Shown: positions 54,194-63,567 of the stretch, in pieces | How positions within the stretch are numbered: position 1 is the first letter of the stretch | Layout: each line of letters starts with the position of its first letter | Origin: an uncultured Alistipes sp. | Lineage (GTDB): Bacteria > Bacteroidota > Bacteroidia > Bacteroidales > Rikenellaceae | NCBI GenBank assembly: GCA_947367255.1 | Contig: CANBCZ010000008.1 | Span: 1-64,000, forward strand | DNA: 64,000 nucleotides | Direction of reading: 5' to 3' | Made by a program: the position numbers and the translations under genes | Notes under the pieces: model-generated | What the model was told of the DNA's origin: nothing | The model's input: only the letters and a program-made list of their open reading frames with translations | The model's database searches: none

Positions 54194-55084
54194 ATGACAA
54201 TCATTCAGCTTGAGTATCTTCTTGCCGTTGCCAACTTTGGTAGTTTCTCTGTTGCGGCAGACCACTGTTTTGTTACCCAACCCTCTCTGAGTATGCAGAT
54301 TAAGTCGCTCGAGAGCGAGCTGGGCGTGATGCTTCTCGACCGCTCCAAAAAGCCTGTGGTGCCGACCGAGGCGGGAGAGGTGGTACTTGCTCAGGCTCGT
54401 GAGGCTCTGAGGGAGTATAACTCTATCAAGGAGGTGGTGCTTCAGTTTAAGGGTGAGATTGCAGGTAAAATTCGCCTCGGCGTCATCCCGACAATTGCGC
54501 CATATATCCTCCATAAGTTTATCCCCGAGTTCGTGTCACGATATCCTAAGGTTGAACTTGAAATTCGCGAGATGCACACCGAGCAGATTGTCGATCATAT
54601 GAATCGCGACCTTATTGATGTGGCACTTGTTGCGGGTGGTACTTGTGGCGATAAGTTTACCGAGTATGACCTCTTCGATGACCGATTTTATGTCTATGTA
54701 TCGCCATCAAATTCGCTCTACAAGAAGAGTAATGTACAGATTACCGATATCGATATGCGCGAACTGGTCCTGCTCAGCCGTGGAAACTGTATGCGTGATC
54801 AGGTGCTCGAACTCTGTCAGTCCCGCTCGTCATTCCCATCGCGCTACTACTTCGAGTCGGGCTCGCTCGATACCCTTATGCGTATCGTCGATTGTACCAA
54901 TAGCCTCACCATCATCCCCGAGATGTCTATCGAGTATATCGGCAAGGAGCACTCGCGTCAGGTGAAACCGCTCCTCCGCGGTGCCTACTCGCGCAAAATA
55001 TCCCTTGCTGTTCGTCGCACCTACGTTAAGCACTCTATTGTTGAGGCGTTGCAGAAGACCATATTGGACTGCATCTCCAAGTAA
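54194..55084 (+). CDS. oxyR: LysR-type peroxide sensor OxyR
   Basis: The product is 296 residues with an N-terminal winged HTH (QLEYLLAVANFGSFSVAADHCF). The redox cysteines are C199 and C208 in GNCMRDQVLELCQS, the same spacing and numbering as E. coli OxyR, along with the RDQ(V/A)L motif. This supports control of hydrogen-peroxide defence genes. The ATG at 54194 is chosen because it opens the HTH and follows the promoter. The OsmC-like gene at 7040 is a possible regulon member but not a neighbour. Confidence 0.95.
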   Translation: MTIIQLEYLLAVANFGSFSVAADHCFVTQPSLSMQIKSLESELGVMLLDRSKKPVVPTEAGEVVLAQAREALREYNSIKEVVLQFKGEIAGKIRLGVIPTIAPYILHKFIPEFVSRYPKVELEIREMHTEQIVDHMNRDLIDVALVAGGTCGDKFTEYDLFDDRFYVYVSPSNSLYKKSNVQITDIDMRELVLLSRGNCMRDQVLELCQSRSSFPSRYYFESGSLDTLMRIVDCTNSLTIIPEMSIEYIGKEHSRQVKPLLRGAYSRKISLAVRRTYVKHSIVEALQKTILDCISK

Positions 55085-55208
55085 TTTGCCGTGAAAACGT
55101 GTCATATATGGCACATCCCTTAAAAATCAACGGCGGCTGTACGTTTTGTACTATCCGCCGTTGATTTTTTGCACGATGCACCATCTCTAACACGTTTTGA
55201 CGACAAAT
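55084..55208. repeat. Class B nested hairpin element, copy 3
   Basis: ATTTGCCGT (55084-55092) pairs with ACGACAAAT (55200-55208), and AAAACGTGT (55094-55102) pairs with ACACGTTTT (55190-55198). The inner stem AAAAATCAACGGCGG pairs perfectly with its complement at 55155-55169 around GTACGTTTTGTAC. It is in the gap between convergent oxyR and tsaE. Confidence 0.9.
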
Positions 55209-55311
55209 TGGGTGCAAAGAGGTAGGGTAGTGCTGTCTGGATTTTTTACTGCGTTAGCCGTACTGCGTAGCATTGAAACCCGCTCAATTGGTGCACCTCG
55301 GAGCGAAGCGA

Positions 55312-55335
55312 CTAAGCCTCCCTTTTTTAAAGGGA
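55312..55335. repeat. Short palindrome CCTCCCTTT/AAAGGGAGG
   Basis: A nine-base perfect palindrome with a three-base T loop, between the class B and class C elements. It could add to termination. No gene is visible around it. Confidence 0.6.
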
Positions 55336-55386
55336 GGTTTGGAGGGAATATCAATATTTTTTTGTCTTCAGACAACTGCTGCACGA

Positions 55387-55499
55387 ATGATTTAGGATGT
55401 CATCTGCTGATGATACAAATAGAATAGAGCCCCGTTCAAGCTTGCTTGAGAACGAAGACTCTATTCTATTTGTAATAGCCGCAGGCTATCCTAAATCAT
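55387..55499. repeat. Class C nested hairpin element, copy 1
   Basis: ATGATTTAGGAT (55387-55398) pairs with ATCCTAAATCAT (55488-55499). TACAAATAGAATAGAG (55414-55429) pairs with its complement at 55459-55474, around a loop containing CAAGCTTGCTTGA. The T-rich right arm ends next to the tsaE stop codon. Copy 2 is at 62985-63096. Confidence 0.9.
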
Positions 55500-55500
55500 A

Positions 55501-55917
55501 CTACTCAATCGTAAACAGACGTGTGGTTTCGTCAATAATTTCGATCTTTACGACCATAGTGTCGTCGGGCAGCAGTTGCTCGACCTTCTCGGGCCACTCG
55601 ACAAGGCAGAGGTCGCCCGAATAGAAGTACTCCTCATAGCCCATATCGAACGCCTCGTTAATAGAGTTGATACGGTAAAAATCGAAGTGGTACACAGGCT
55701 CGCGCTCTGCTGTATGGTATTGATTTACAAGGGCAAAGGTCGGGCTTGTGACAATATCCTCTGAACCCGTTTTATCCATCAGTGCGCTGATAAGTGTAGT
55801 CTTTCCGGCACCCATCGGGGCGAAGAATGCAACGACATTTCTGCCCTCGAGAGATTCGAGTACAAGCTCTGCCACCTTTGGCAGTTCTGAGAGTGAATCT
55901 ATAGTAATCTGTTTCAT
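55501..55917 (-). CDS. tsaE: tRNA t6A37 ATPase TsaE
   Basis: TsaE is the small ATPase needed for t6A37 synthesis with TsaB, TsaC and TsaD. The 138-residue length is typical. The P-loop is APMGAGKTTLISAL (residues about 33-46), followed by TSPTFALVNQY and HFDFYRI, all TsaE hallmarks, with the terminal LVEWPEKVEQLLPDD. It lies six bases upstream of nothing on the same strand; the HAD gene ahead of it ends six bases before its start, so the two are co-transcribed. Confidence 0.95.
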   Translation of the reverse strand: MKQITIDSLSELPKVAELVLESLEGRNVVAFFAPMGAGKTTLISALMDKTGSEDIVTSPTFALVNQYHTAEREPVYHFDFYRINSINEAFDMGYEEYFYSGDLCLVEWPEKVEQLLPDDTMVVKIEIIDETTRLFTIE

Positions 55918-55923
55918 ATTTTT

Positions 55924-56487
55924 CTAAAATTCGAGTTCTACTTTGAAGTGTGCGGCTCCGGATGCCTCGGCTGCGGCGATGCCTATCTCGGAGTCCTCAA
56001 AAATTATAGTTTCGGCTGCCGTTACGCCTGCAATATCCATCGCCTTGAGGAAGCAGTCGGGGTGTGGCTTTGACCTTTCGACATCGTCCGACGAGAGCAG
56101 TCCGTCAATATCATTTTCGATGCCCAAATAGCGCATAACATTGGTAATGTTGTCGATATGTCCGGTCGATACAATCATCGCCTTGCCACCCTTTGCGCGA
56201 AACTCTTGCACAAAGTTCCACAGAGGCTCGTTGAGCGTCACCATATCGAAATGTGTGGGGTATATCTCCACCTTGCGGCGACGAATACGCTGCATCTGCA
56301 CAGGATCGGTAATACCTATATCGGTCAGAAACTCGGGGCAACGCAGTCCGAAGTACTTGTGGCGATACTCCTCCATAGTGATTGTTATCCCCTCCTCGGC
56401 AAGTGCTTCGATATATGATGTGGCGTTGGCTCTGCCGGTATTTGCTACCGTGCCGTCAAAGTCTAAAAGTAGTAGTTTTATCTCCAT
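55924..56487 (-). CDS. HAD-superfamily hydrolase, beta-phosphoglucomutase/phosphatase-like
   Basis: The 187-residue protein has motif I LLLDFDGTVANTG, motif II IVSTGH, and the final EDSEIGIAAAEASGAAHF with the metal site. The EDSExGIxAAxxAG ending resembles beta-phosphoglucomutases, but the substrate cannot be stated. It overlaps the M23 peptidase gene by one base and leads directly into tsaE. Confidence 0.78.
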   Translation of the reverse strand: MEIKLLLLDFDGTVANTGRANATSYIEALAEEGITITMEEYRHKYFGLRCPEFLTDIGITDPVQMQRIRRRKVEIYPTHFDMVTLNEPLWNFVQEFRAKGGKAMIVSTGHIDNITNVMRYLGIENDIDGLLSSDDVERSKPHPDCFLKAMDIAGVTAAETIIFEDSEIGIAAAEASGAAHFKVELEF

Positions 56488-57404
56488 TAGTCAAACGATT
56501 GCATACCCGATTGGGCAATTCTGATAATCTTCTGATACTCATCCGGCGTAAGCTCCATAAAGAAGTAGTGTACCGGATCGACCCTCACGCCCTCGTATCT
56601 CACCTCGTAGTGCAGATGCGGAGAGATTGATAGTCCCGAGTTTCCCGAAAGGGCTATAATATCCCCTCTGCGCACCTTCTGACGGCGTTTTACCTTCGCC
56701 TTGAGCAGGTGGCTGTAGGAGGTTGTGTATCCGTTGCCGTGGTCGATTACTATCGTAATTCCCGAGGTCGAGGTCTTTCCCAACACCTCCTTCACCGTAC
56801 CATCTGCCGTAGCAAAGACACTCTCACCCTCAGGGATGCTGTAGTCCACGCCCTGATGTGATTGCAGCGTACGGTAGAATGGGTGCATAAGCATACCGTA
56901 ACCGGCAGTAAGCAGGGTGAGCTGATGGTTGATTACGGGCTGTATTGACGGTATGTTGTTGCGGTAGTCGCCCACTGCGTCGAGGTTGCTCTGCAGGGTG
57001 CTGTATGTCTGGTCCAATTCGGCGACTCTTCTCTCGAGTTCGTCGGTCTTTTCAGTCAGATCGCGCAACATCTGATGCTTCGACTTTGTCAGAAGCCTCT
57101 CGTGCAATGAAAGTCGCTGCTGCTCATAGTCGGAGTTAAAGTCGTAAGGTGCTGATTCAAAGAGTATTCCGAAGATGTTTCGGTCACGCTCGATAACATT
57201 CTCCACGACCATATTCAGCGAGTCGTAACGCGCCGAAAGTACCTCATATTCCGCCTTCATGCGGTCGGTTGAGTGGCGTAATTCATACTCGGCAGGGGTG
57301 TCGAAAAGTAGCGAGAAGAGTATGAAATATACCACCGCGGCACCAACCCACGTGAGCAGGGTAGTGATAAAACGAGTTGCCTTATTTTTGGGTTTGCGTG
57401 CCAT
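56487..57404 (-). CDS. M23 family peptidase, membrane-anchored, copy 2
   Basis: The 305-residue protein has one N-terminal membrane helix (ITTLLTWVGAAVVYFILFSLL) and a coiled-coil region with RDLTEKTDELERRVAELD. The LytM domain has HQGVDYSIPEG and HLHYEVRYEG (zinc-binding H and D). It probably cuts peptidoglycan cross-bridges or guides such enzymes. The start at 57404 (MARKP) follows the stop of the upstream M23 gene after one base; an upstream ATG (57419) inside that gene is less likely. Confidence 0.9.
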   Translation of the reverse strand: MARKPKNKATRFITTLLTWVGAAVVYFILFSLLFDTPAEYELRHSTDRMKAEYEVLSARYDSLNMVVENVIERDRNIFGILFESAPYDFNSDYEQQRLSLHERLLTKSKHQMLRDLTEKTDELERRVAELDQTYSTLQSNLDAVGDYRNNIPSIQPVINHQLTLLTAGYGMLMHPFYRTLQSHQGVDYSIPEGESVFATADGTVKEVLGKTSTSGITIVIDHGNGYTTSYSHLLKAKVKRRQKVRRGDIIALSGNSGLSISPHLHYEVRYEGVRVDPVHYFFMELTPDEYQKIIRIAQSGMQSFD

Positions 57405-57405
57405 C

Positions 57406-58353
57406 TTACTCAATTTCAAGGTCGGTGTTATTCTTCATCTTCTCCATCAGCTGCTTGTACTCCTCGTTGGACATATTGCGGTTGAAGTAGTTCACCGGAT
57501 TTACGTGGCGACCCATATATATCACCTCGTAGTGCAGGTGCGGACCTGTCGAACCACCTGTCGAACCCACCTCGCCGATTAGCTGACCGCGAGATACACG
57601 GTCACCCTCCTTGACATAAATCTTATGCAGATGGGCATAGCGGGTCTGATATCCAAACTCGTGATTTAGAAGTATTTGCTGACCGTAACCACGACGACGC
57701 ATACCCTTGTCGGTCATCTCTACAATAGCATCGCCCGTAGCATATACAGGCACACCGCGCTTGCAGGATAGATCGACGCCTTTGTGCATCTTTCGGGTCT
57801 TGTATATCGGGTGTCGAGCGCGCATACCGAAGGAGTAAAACCAGTCGAGCTGCGTGCGGTCGATAGGCCATATTGCAGGGATGGCGAAGGACATACGCTC
57901 CTTGTTTTTAGCAAGAATCTGCAACTGATCGAGCGAGAGCGACGCTGCGTATGTCTTGCGGGCAAGGTTGTCCAGACTCTTCCACGAACCGGTCATCAGA
58001 CTTGTGTACTCATCGCCCTGCAGTGCGGCATATTTTGACTCGGGATATGGGTTGTATATGCCGTCAATGGCGAGCGTATCGACAGAGAAGAGCGAGCGGT
58101 AGACCGATATGTCGCGATAGTGAATATCGTCAATCTTACTCTCGAGTGTACGGATACGATCTTGCAGGATGTTGTATTTGATTACCAGCTCTTTGTTCTG
58201 ATTGTCGATAGAGAAGAGTTTTGGTGTGTAGAAGCAGTACGAAATTACCAAATTCAGCAGCGAAATAACGATAAAACCAATCAGCAATTTGCGCAACAGA
58301 GGGTATCTGTTGATGCGCACTTTGCCTGTAGAGGTTATGGTTGTATTCGACAT
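57406..58353 (-). CDS. M23 family peptidase, membrane-anchored, copy 1
   Basis: The 315-residue protein has a membrane helix near residues 24-46 (LLIGFIVISLLNLVISYCFY), a coiled coil (NILQDRIRTLESKID), then the LytM domain with HKGVDLSCKRG and GPHLHYEVIYMGR. It resembles its neighbour over the catalytic domain, so the pair probably arose by duplication. Both keep the zinc ligands. It is divergent from alaS and reads from a promoter at 58412-58443. Confidence 0.9.
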   Translation of the reverse strand: MSNTTITSTGKVRINRYPLLRKLLIGFIVISLLNLVISYCFYTPKLFSIDNQNKELVIKYNILQDRIRTLESKIDDIHYRDISVYRSLFSVDTLAIDGIYNPYPESKYAALQGDEYTSLMTGSWKSLDNLARKTYAASLSLDQLQILAKNKERMSFAIPAIWPIDRTQLDWFYSFGMRARHPIYKTRKMHKGVDLSCKRGVPVYATGDAIVEMTDKGMRRRGYGQQILLNHEFGYQTRYAHLHKIYVKEGDRVSRGQLIGEVGSTGGSTGPHLHYEVIYMGRHVNPVNYFNRNMSNEEYKQLMEKMKNNTDLEIE

Positions 58354-58411
58354 ATCTGGTCTAATCGTTAAATTTTAAGTAATTTCTAAGTATTTCTTAG
58401 AAATATTGGTG

Positions 58412-58443
58412 CAAAAATACAAAAAATACACTAATTTTGCAAC
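58412..58443 (-). promoter_or_regulatory. Promoter of the M23 gene pair
   Basis: The minus strand reads GTTG, 20 bases, then TATTTTTG. It overlaps the region of the opposite-strand alaS promoter. Confidence 0.55.
58432..58439 (+). promoter_or_regulatory. -7 element before alaS
   Basis: TAATTTTG matches TAnnTTTG. The ATG at 58506 is 66 bases downstream, leaving a leader with a small GCGAA/TTCGC hairpin (58453-58468). Confidence 0.6.
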
Positions 58444-58505
58444 CTGAATCGGCGAAACATTTTTCGCTGACCTCAAAACGATATAAGTGATAATTTTAGT
58501 ATACT

Positions 58506-61115
58506 ATGGAATCTAACAAAATTCGTCAAGCATTTTTGGACTTCTTTGCTGCAAAAGAGCACGAGATTGTTCCATCTGCACCTATGGTTGTAAAGAACGA
58601 CCCAACTCTTATGTTTACCAACGCAGGTATGAACCAGTTTAAGGATATCTTCCTTGGTAATGCTCCACGTCGTACTCCGCGCGCTGCCGACTCGCAGAAG
58701 TGTCTGCGTGTATCGGGTAAGCACAACGACCTTGAGGAGGTTGGTCACGATACATACCACCACACAATGTTCGAGATGCTGGGTAACTGGTCTTTCGGCG
58801 ACTACTTCAAGAAGGAGGCTATCAGCTGGGCTTGGGAGCTGCTGACAGAGGTTTATGGTCTTGATAAGTCGCGTATGTATGCAACTGTATTCGAGGGCTC
58901 TGAGTCTGACGGTGTGCCATTCGATCAGGAGGCTTACGACTATTGGAAGCAGTACCTTCCGGAGGATCACATCATCCGCGGTAACAAGCACGACAACTTC
59001 TGGGAGATGGGCGAGACAGGTCCTTGCGGTCCTTGTAGCGAGATCCACTTCGACCTTCGTGACGAGGCTGAGATTGCAAAGATCTCAGGTCGCGATATGG
59101 TAAATACAGGTCACCCACAGGTTATTGAGATCTGGAACCTTGTATTTATGCAGTTCAACCGTAAGGCAAACGGCTCACTCGAGAGCCTGCCTGCAAAGCA
59201 CGTAGATACAGGTATGGGCTTCGAGCGCCTCTGTATGATTATGCAGGGTAAGAAGTCAAACTACGATACAGATGTATTCCAGCCAACTATTGCCGTTATC
59301 TCTGAGATGTCGGGCAAGAAGTATGGCGAGGATGAGAAGGTAGATGTTGCAATGCGTGTTATTGCCGACCACCTTCGCGCTATCGCATTCTCTATTGCTG
59401 ACGGTCAGCTGCCATCAAATGTTAAGGCAGGTTATGTTATCCGTCGTATCCTCCGCCGTGCCGTTCGTTATGGTTACACATACCTCGGCTTCAATACTCC
59501 GTTTATCTGCCGCCTTGTTGCAACGCTCGTAGAGCAGATGGGTGGTCAGTATCCGGAGCTCAAGGCACAGCAGGCACTTGTCGAGAAGGTTATTGAGGAG
59601 GAGGAGGCATCATTCCTCCGTACCCTTGCTACAGGTATCAACCTGCTTGAGGGTGTTATCGCAAAGCTTGACGGCGGTAAGATCTCTGGCAAGGATGCAT
59701 TCGTTCTCTACGATACTTACGGTTTCCCTATCGACCTTACCGAGCTTATAGCGAAGGAGAAGGGCGTAGAGGTAGACCTTGCCGAGTTCGAGCAGCAGCT
59801 TCAGGCTCAGAAGGAGCGTTCTCGTAACGCTGCAGCTCAGGATGTAGACGACTGGCAGGAGCTTGTAGAGGTTAAGCAGAGCGAGTTCGTTGGTTACGAT
59901 ACCCTCGAGTGCGATGTTCGCATCGCTCGCGTTCGTCGCGTACAGAGCAAGGGTAAGACTACATATCAGATGGTATTCGACCGCACTCCGTTCTACGGTA
60001 ACTCGGGTGGTCAGGTTGGCGATACAGGTTATATCGAGAGCGCAAACGAGAAGATTGCCATCGTCGCTACCGAGAAGGAGAATGGTCTTACAATCCACAT
60101 CACAACTGCTCTTCCGGAGAATCTCACAGCTACTTTCCACGCTGTTGTAGATGCCGAGAAGCGTCAGTGTGCTGCAAATAACCATACTGCAACCCACCTT
60201 CTTCACGCAGCACTACGTAAGGTGCTCGGTGAGCATGTTGAGCAGAAGGGCTCTATGGTAAGCCCTGAGTCGCTGCGTTTCGACTTCTCACACTTCCAGA
60301 AGGTTACTGCCGAGCAGATTCGTGAGGTTGAGCGCCTTGTAAACCGTGCTGTTCGTGCAAATAATCCGCTTGTTGAGAACCGTGAGGCTACTCAGGAGGA
60401 GGCTAAGGCTGCAGGTGCTATGATGCTCTTCGGTGAGAAGTATGGCGATAAGGTTCGTATGGTTCGCTTCGGTGACTCTGTCGAGCTTTGTGGTGGTACT
60501 CACACCTCTGCTACCGGTAATATCGGTTTTGTTAAGATTGTATCTGAGAGCGCAATCTCTGCAGGTGTTCGCCGTATCGAGGCTGTTACCGGCGAGAAGG
60601 CTGAGAATCTGCTCTATGTTGCCGAGGATACTATCCACGCAGCAACAGAGGCTATCGGCAATCCAAAGCTTGTAGATGCAGTTCGTCGTCTTGTAGAGAG
60701 CAATGAGAGTCTTAACAAGGAGCTCGAGGCTGTTCGCAAGGAGCAGGTATCTGCACTCGCCGACAAGATTCTCGCAGCGGTTCAGGAGGAGAATGGTGCA
60801 GTAGTTATTGCTCGTCAGATTGCTCGTCCTACAGAGTTCCTGAAGGATTTGGCTTACAATTTGCGCACCCGTTGTCAGAATTTGGTGCTTGTTCTCGGTG
60901 CTGCTGCAGAGGGTAAGGCGACACTGATGATTATGCTCGGTGACGATATTGTTGCTAAGGGCGTAGATGCAGGTGCTATAGTTCGTGAGGCTGCTAAGCT
61001 GATGAATGGTGGCGGTGGCGGTCAGAAGTTCTTCGCTACAGCCGGTGGTAAGCATCCTGATGGTCTGCAGGCTGCTATTGATAAGGCAGTAGAGTTGATT
61101 AAAGAGAAATTGTAG
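58506..61115 (+). CDS. alaS: Alanyl-tRNA synthetase
   Basis: AlaS charges tRNA-Ala and edits Ser and Gly errors. At 869 residues it is full length. It begins with the aminoacylation core ([15 protein letters not shown]), then [15 protein letters not shown] and [12 protein letters not shown]. The editing domain has the HxxxH motif in [14 protein letters not shown] and the CGGTH motif. The C-terminal domain ends with [15 protein letters not shown]. The codon usage (GGT, AAG, GTT rich) is that of a well-expressed gene. A class A element separates it from gpmI. Confidence 0.98.
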   Translation: MESNKIRQAFLDFFAAKEHEIVPSAPMVVKNDPTLMFTNAGMNQFKDIFLGNAPRRTPRAADSQKCLRVSGKHNDLEEVGHDTYHHTMFEMLGNWSFGDYFKKEAISWAWELLTEVYGLDKSRMYATVFEGSESDGVPFDQEAYDYWKQYLPEDHIIRGNKHDNFWEMGETGPCGPCSEIHFDLRDEAEIAKISGRDMVNTGHPQVIEIWNLVFMQFNRKANGSLESLPAKHVDTGMGFERLCMIMQGKKSNYDTDVFQPTIAVISEMSGKKYGEDEKVDVAMRVIADHLRAIAFSIADGQLPSNVKAGYVIRRILRRAVRYGYTYLGFNTPFICRLVATLVEQMGGQYPELKAQQALVEKVIEEEEASFLRTLATGINLLEGVIAKLDGGKISGKDAFVLYDTYGFPIDLTELIAKEKGVEVDLAEFEQQLQAQKERSRNAAAQDVDDWQELVEVKQSEFVGYDTLECDVRIARVRRVQSKGKTTYQMVFDRTPFYGNSGGQVGDTGYIESANEKIAIVATEKENGLTIHITTALPENLTATFHAVVDAEKRQCAANNHTATHLLHAALRKVLGEHVEQKGSMVSPESLRFDFSHFQKVTAEQIREVERLVNRAVRANNPLVENREATQEEAKAAGAMMLFGEKYGDKVRMVRFGDSVELCGGTHTSATGNIGFVKIVSESAISAGVRRIEAVTGEKAENLLYVAEDTIHAATEAIGNPKLVDAVRRLVESNESLNKELEAVRKEQVSALADKILAAVQEENGAVVIARQIARPTEFLKDLAYNLRTRCQNLVLVLGAAAEGKATLMIMLGDDIVAKGVDAGAIVREAAKLMNGGGGGQKFFATAGGKHPDGLQAAIDKAVELIKEKL

Positions 61116-61138
61116 AAATGTAGAAAATTGTTTTAAGC

Positions 61139-61249
61139 GGTGATTTCGGCGTTACTGAATTTTGTTCTGAATGGGAAATACGCCGGGTATGTCCCATCCA
61201 GTCCAAAATTCAAAGCCTTGAAATCCCTCACTTAAAAGCAATTTTGGAC
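61139..61249 (+). repeat. Class A nested hairpin element, copy 2 (alaS-gpmI gap)
   Basis: GGTGATTTC (61139-61147) pairs with GAAATC (61220-61225). GAATTTTG (61157-61164) pairs with CAAAATTC (61204-61211). ATGGGA (61171-61176) pairs with TCCCAT (61192-61197). The segment GTCCAAAATT (61201-61210) can alternatively pair with AATTTTGGAC (61240-61249), followed by four T residues, which looks like a weak terminator. Copy 1 is at 1673-1785. Confidence 0.82.
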
Positions 61250-61285
61250 TTTTGATATTGTTACAAAAATAAAACATTAAAAAAT

Positions 61286-62812
61286 ATGGCAAACAAAGTA
61301 TTATTGATGATTCTCGATGGTTGGGGAATCGGTAACCACACAAAGGCGGATGCTATTTACTCTACAAATCCGCAGTTTATTAACAATCTGACTGCAGCTT
61401 ACCCACACGCTGAGCTGCGTACCGATGGCGAGAATGTAGGTCTGCCTGAGGGTCAGATGGGTAACTCTGAGGTGGGTCACCTCAATATCGGTGCAGGTCG
61501 TGTAGTATATCAGGACCTTGTGAAGATTAACCGCGCTTGCCGCGACAACTCAATTCTCAACAATCCTGAGGTTGTTGCAGCATTTGAGTATGCAAAGGCA
61601 AATGGTGTGAATGTACACTTTATGGGTCTTACCTCTGACGGTGGTGTTCACTCTTCACTCGACCACCTCTTCAAGCTCTGCGACATCAGCAAGCACTACG
61701 GTATCGAGAATACATATATCCACTGCTTTATGGATGGTCGTGATACCGATCCAAAGAGCGGTAAGGGCTTTATCGAGGCACTCGAGAACCACCTCAAGGG
61801 CTCTGCAGGTACTATCGCGTCAATCATCGGTCGTTACTACGCTATGGACCGCGATAAGCGTTGGGAGCGCGTAAAGGTTGCTTACGACCAGCTCGTTGAG
61901 GGCGTGGGTGAGAAGGCTACCAATATGGTTGCAGCTATGCAGAAGTCTTATGACGAGGGTGTAACTGACGAGTTCGTTAAGCCGATTGTTCGCGTAGACG
62001 AGAATGGTAACGCTGTAGGTACTATCTGTCCTAACGATATGGTTATCTTCTTCAACTACCGTAACGACCGCGCTCGTGAGATTACCGTAGCACTCACACA
62101 GCAGGATATGCCTGAGCAGGGTATGCACACTATGCCGCTCTACTACTGCTGTATGACTCCATACGATGCATCATTCACCGGTCTGCACATCCTCTTCGAT
62201 AAGGAGAATGTAAATAACACTATCGGTGAGGTTGTTTCAAACCTTGGTCTGTCACAGCTCCGTATTGCCGAGACTGAGAAGTACGCTCACGTAACCTTCT
62301 TCCTCAATGGTGGTCGCGAGGCTGAGTTCGCAGGCGAGAGCCGTATCCTTGTTGCCTCTCCAAAGGTTGCAACATACGACCTTCAGCCTGAGATGAGCGC
62401 GTATGAGGTAGCAGATAAGCTCGTTGTTGCACTCGGTGAGCAGAAGTATGACTTTATCTGCCTCAACTTCGCAAATGGCGATATGGTTGGTCACACAGGT
62501 ATCTATGAGGCTATTGAGAAGGCTGTAAAGGCTGTAGACAGCTGCGTAGAGAAGGTTGTTACCGCTGCTAAGGAGAACGGCTATGAGGTTGTTATGATTG
62601 CTGACCACGGTAACGCAGATAACGCAATCAATGCCGATGGCACTCCAAATACCGCACACTCACTCAACCCTGTACCGGTAGTAGTGGTTTCAGACCGCGT
62701 GGCAAAGGTTGAGAACGGTATTCTTGCAGATGTTGCTCCAACAGTTCTCGAGCTGATGGGTGTTGAGCAGCCTAAGGAGATGACCGGTCATTCACTGATT
62801 ACTTTAGAGTAA
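61286..62812 (+). CDS. gpmI: 2,3-bisphosphoglycerate-independent phosphoglycerate mutase
   Basis: GpmI converts 3-phosphoglycerate to 2-phosphoglycerate in glycolysis. The 508-residue length is typical. MILDGWGIG opens the phosphatase-like domain with the metal aspartate, and S61 in [12 protein letters not shown] is the phosphorylated serine. Later metal ligands lie in GDMVGHTG and [10 protein letters not shown]. It follows alaS with only the class A element between them, so the two could share a transcript through partial termination. Confidence 0.97.
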   Translation: MANKVLLMILDGWGIGNHTKADAIYSTNPQFINNLTAAYPHAELRTDGENVGLPEGQMGNSEVGHLNIGAGRVVYQDLVKINRACRDNSILNNPEVVAAFEYAKANGVNVHFMGLTSDGGVHSSLDHLFKLCDISKHYGIENTYIHCFMDGRDTDPKSGKGFIEALENHLKGSAGTIASIIGRYYAMDRDKRWERVKVAYDQLVEGVGEKATNMVAAMQKSYDEGVTDEFVKPIVRVDENGNAVGTICPNDMVIFFNYRNDRAREITVALTQQDMPEQGMHTMPLYYCCMTPYDASFTGLHILFDKENVNNTIGEVVSNLGLSQLRIAETEKYAHVTFFLNGGREAEFAGESRILVASPKVATYDLQPEMSAYEVADKLVVALGEQKYDFICLNFANGDMVGHTGIYEAIEKAVKAVDSCVEKVVTAAKENGYEVVMIADHGNADNAINADGTPNTAHSLNPVPVVVVSDRVAKVENGILADVAPTVLELMGVEQPKEMTGHSLITLE

Positions 62813-62817
62813 TAGGC

Positions 62818-62944
62818 ATTTGCCGTGAAAATGTGTCATATATGGCACATCCCTAAAAACCCAGCAATGGCTGTACATTTTAGTACTATCCATCGCTGGT
62901 TTTTTTACGCGATGCACCATCTCTAACACATTTTGACGACAAAT
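62818..62944. repeat. Class B nested hairpin element, copy 4
   Basis: ATTTGCCGT (62818-62826) pairs with ACGACAAAT (62936-62944). AAAATGTGT (62828-62836) pairs with ACACATTTT (62926-62934), where copy 3 has AAAACGTGT/ACACGTTTT: a compensatory base-pair change. The inner stem CCAGC/GCTGG sits in A and T tracts around CTGTACATTTTAGTAC. It lies between convergent gpmI and the YhcH-family gene. Confidence 0.9.
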
Positions 62945-62984
62945 GAGTAAATAATCTGTGTGCAAATTCTGCATCAGCCGTTTT

Positions 62985-63096
62985 CGGATTTAGGATGCTA
63001 TCGAAGATAGCGCAATAAAAGAAAACCCCTCACTCAAACTTGCTTGAAAGTGAAGGGTTTTATTTTATTGAATAGTCTCTGGCTATCCTAAATCCG
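62985..63096. repeat. Class C nested hairpin element, copy 2
   Basis: CGGATTTAGGAT (62985-62996) pairs with ATCCTAAATCCG (63085-63096), where copy 1 has ATG/CAT at the ends instead of CGG/CCG. An inner stem 63014-63034 pairs with 63049-63069 with two mismatches, around the same CAAACTTGCTTGA loop. It ends next to the YhcH gene stop, so it probably ends transcription on both strands. Confidence 0.9.
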
Positions 63097-63102
63097 CAAC
63101 GA

Positions 63103-63555
63103 TTACTTCAAAATCTTGAAGATCATCTTCTTGATCTTTCCGCTGCCGAGCATCGGAGCATGGGCATCCTCAGGGTAGAGGATTGAGAACTGACCCTCGC
63201 GCATTGTATAGAACACCTGTGGCTCGTCGGTATAGAACTGCACATCCTTCTCGGTGTCGAACTCGCCGCGCGCCTTCTTGCAATCCTTGCGCTCTGACCA
63301 GCCGAACTCCTCCTTTGTTGCGCCGCCGATAATTACCTGAATATCGATATACTTATCGTGCACCTCGAGCAGAGCCTCATAGCGTGGCTTGAGGTCAATC
63401 TCCATAACATTTACGAATACTTCTCCCTCGATAATGTCGTGTCTGCCGACAGAGATAGTCTTAGGGTTGCACTGTGCAAGGAAGTCGAATGCTGCCTTGA
63501 AGCGTGGGTTAAGCGGGTAGTAGAGCTCCGCATTTTTGATTGAGTCTAAAATCAT
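63103..63555 (-). CDS. YhcH/YjgK/YiaL family protein
   Basis: The 150-residue protein starts MILDSIKNAELYYPLNPRF and has the cupin-like core HDIIEGEVFVNVMEIDLKP, YEALLEVHDKYIDIQVII, then ILYPEDAHAPMLGSGKIKKMIFKI. The family is linked to sugar (sialic acid) metabolism in some bacteria, but its reaction is not settled. It lies 12 bases after the partial endonuclease/phosphatase-family gene, so they are probably co-transcribed. Confidence 0.85.
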   Translation of the reverse strand: MILDSIKNAELYYPLNPRFKAAFDFLAQCNPKTISVGRHDIIEGEVFVNVMEIDLKPRYEALLEVHDKYIDIQVIIGGATKEEFGWSERKDCKKARGEFDTEKDVQFYTDEPQVFYTMREGQFSILYPEDAHAPMLGSGKIKKMIFKILK

Positions 63556-63567
63556 AATGTGTATATT

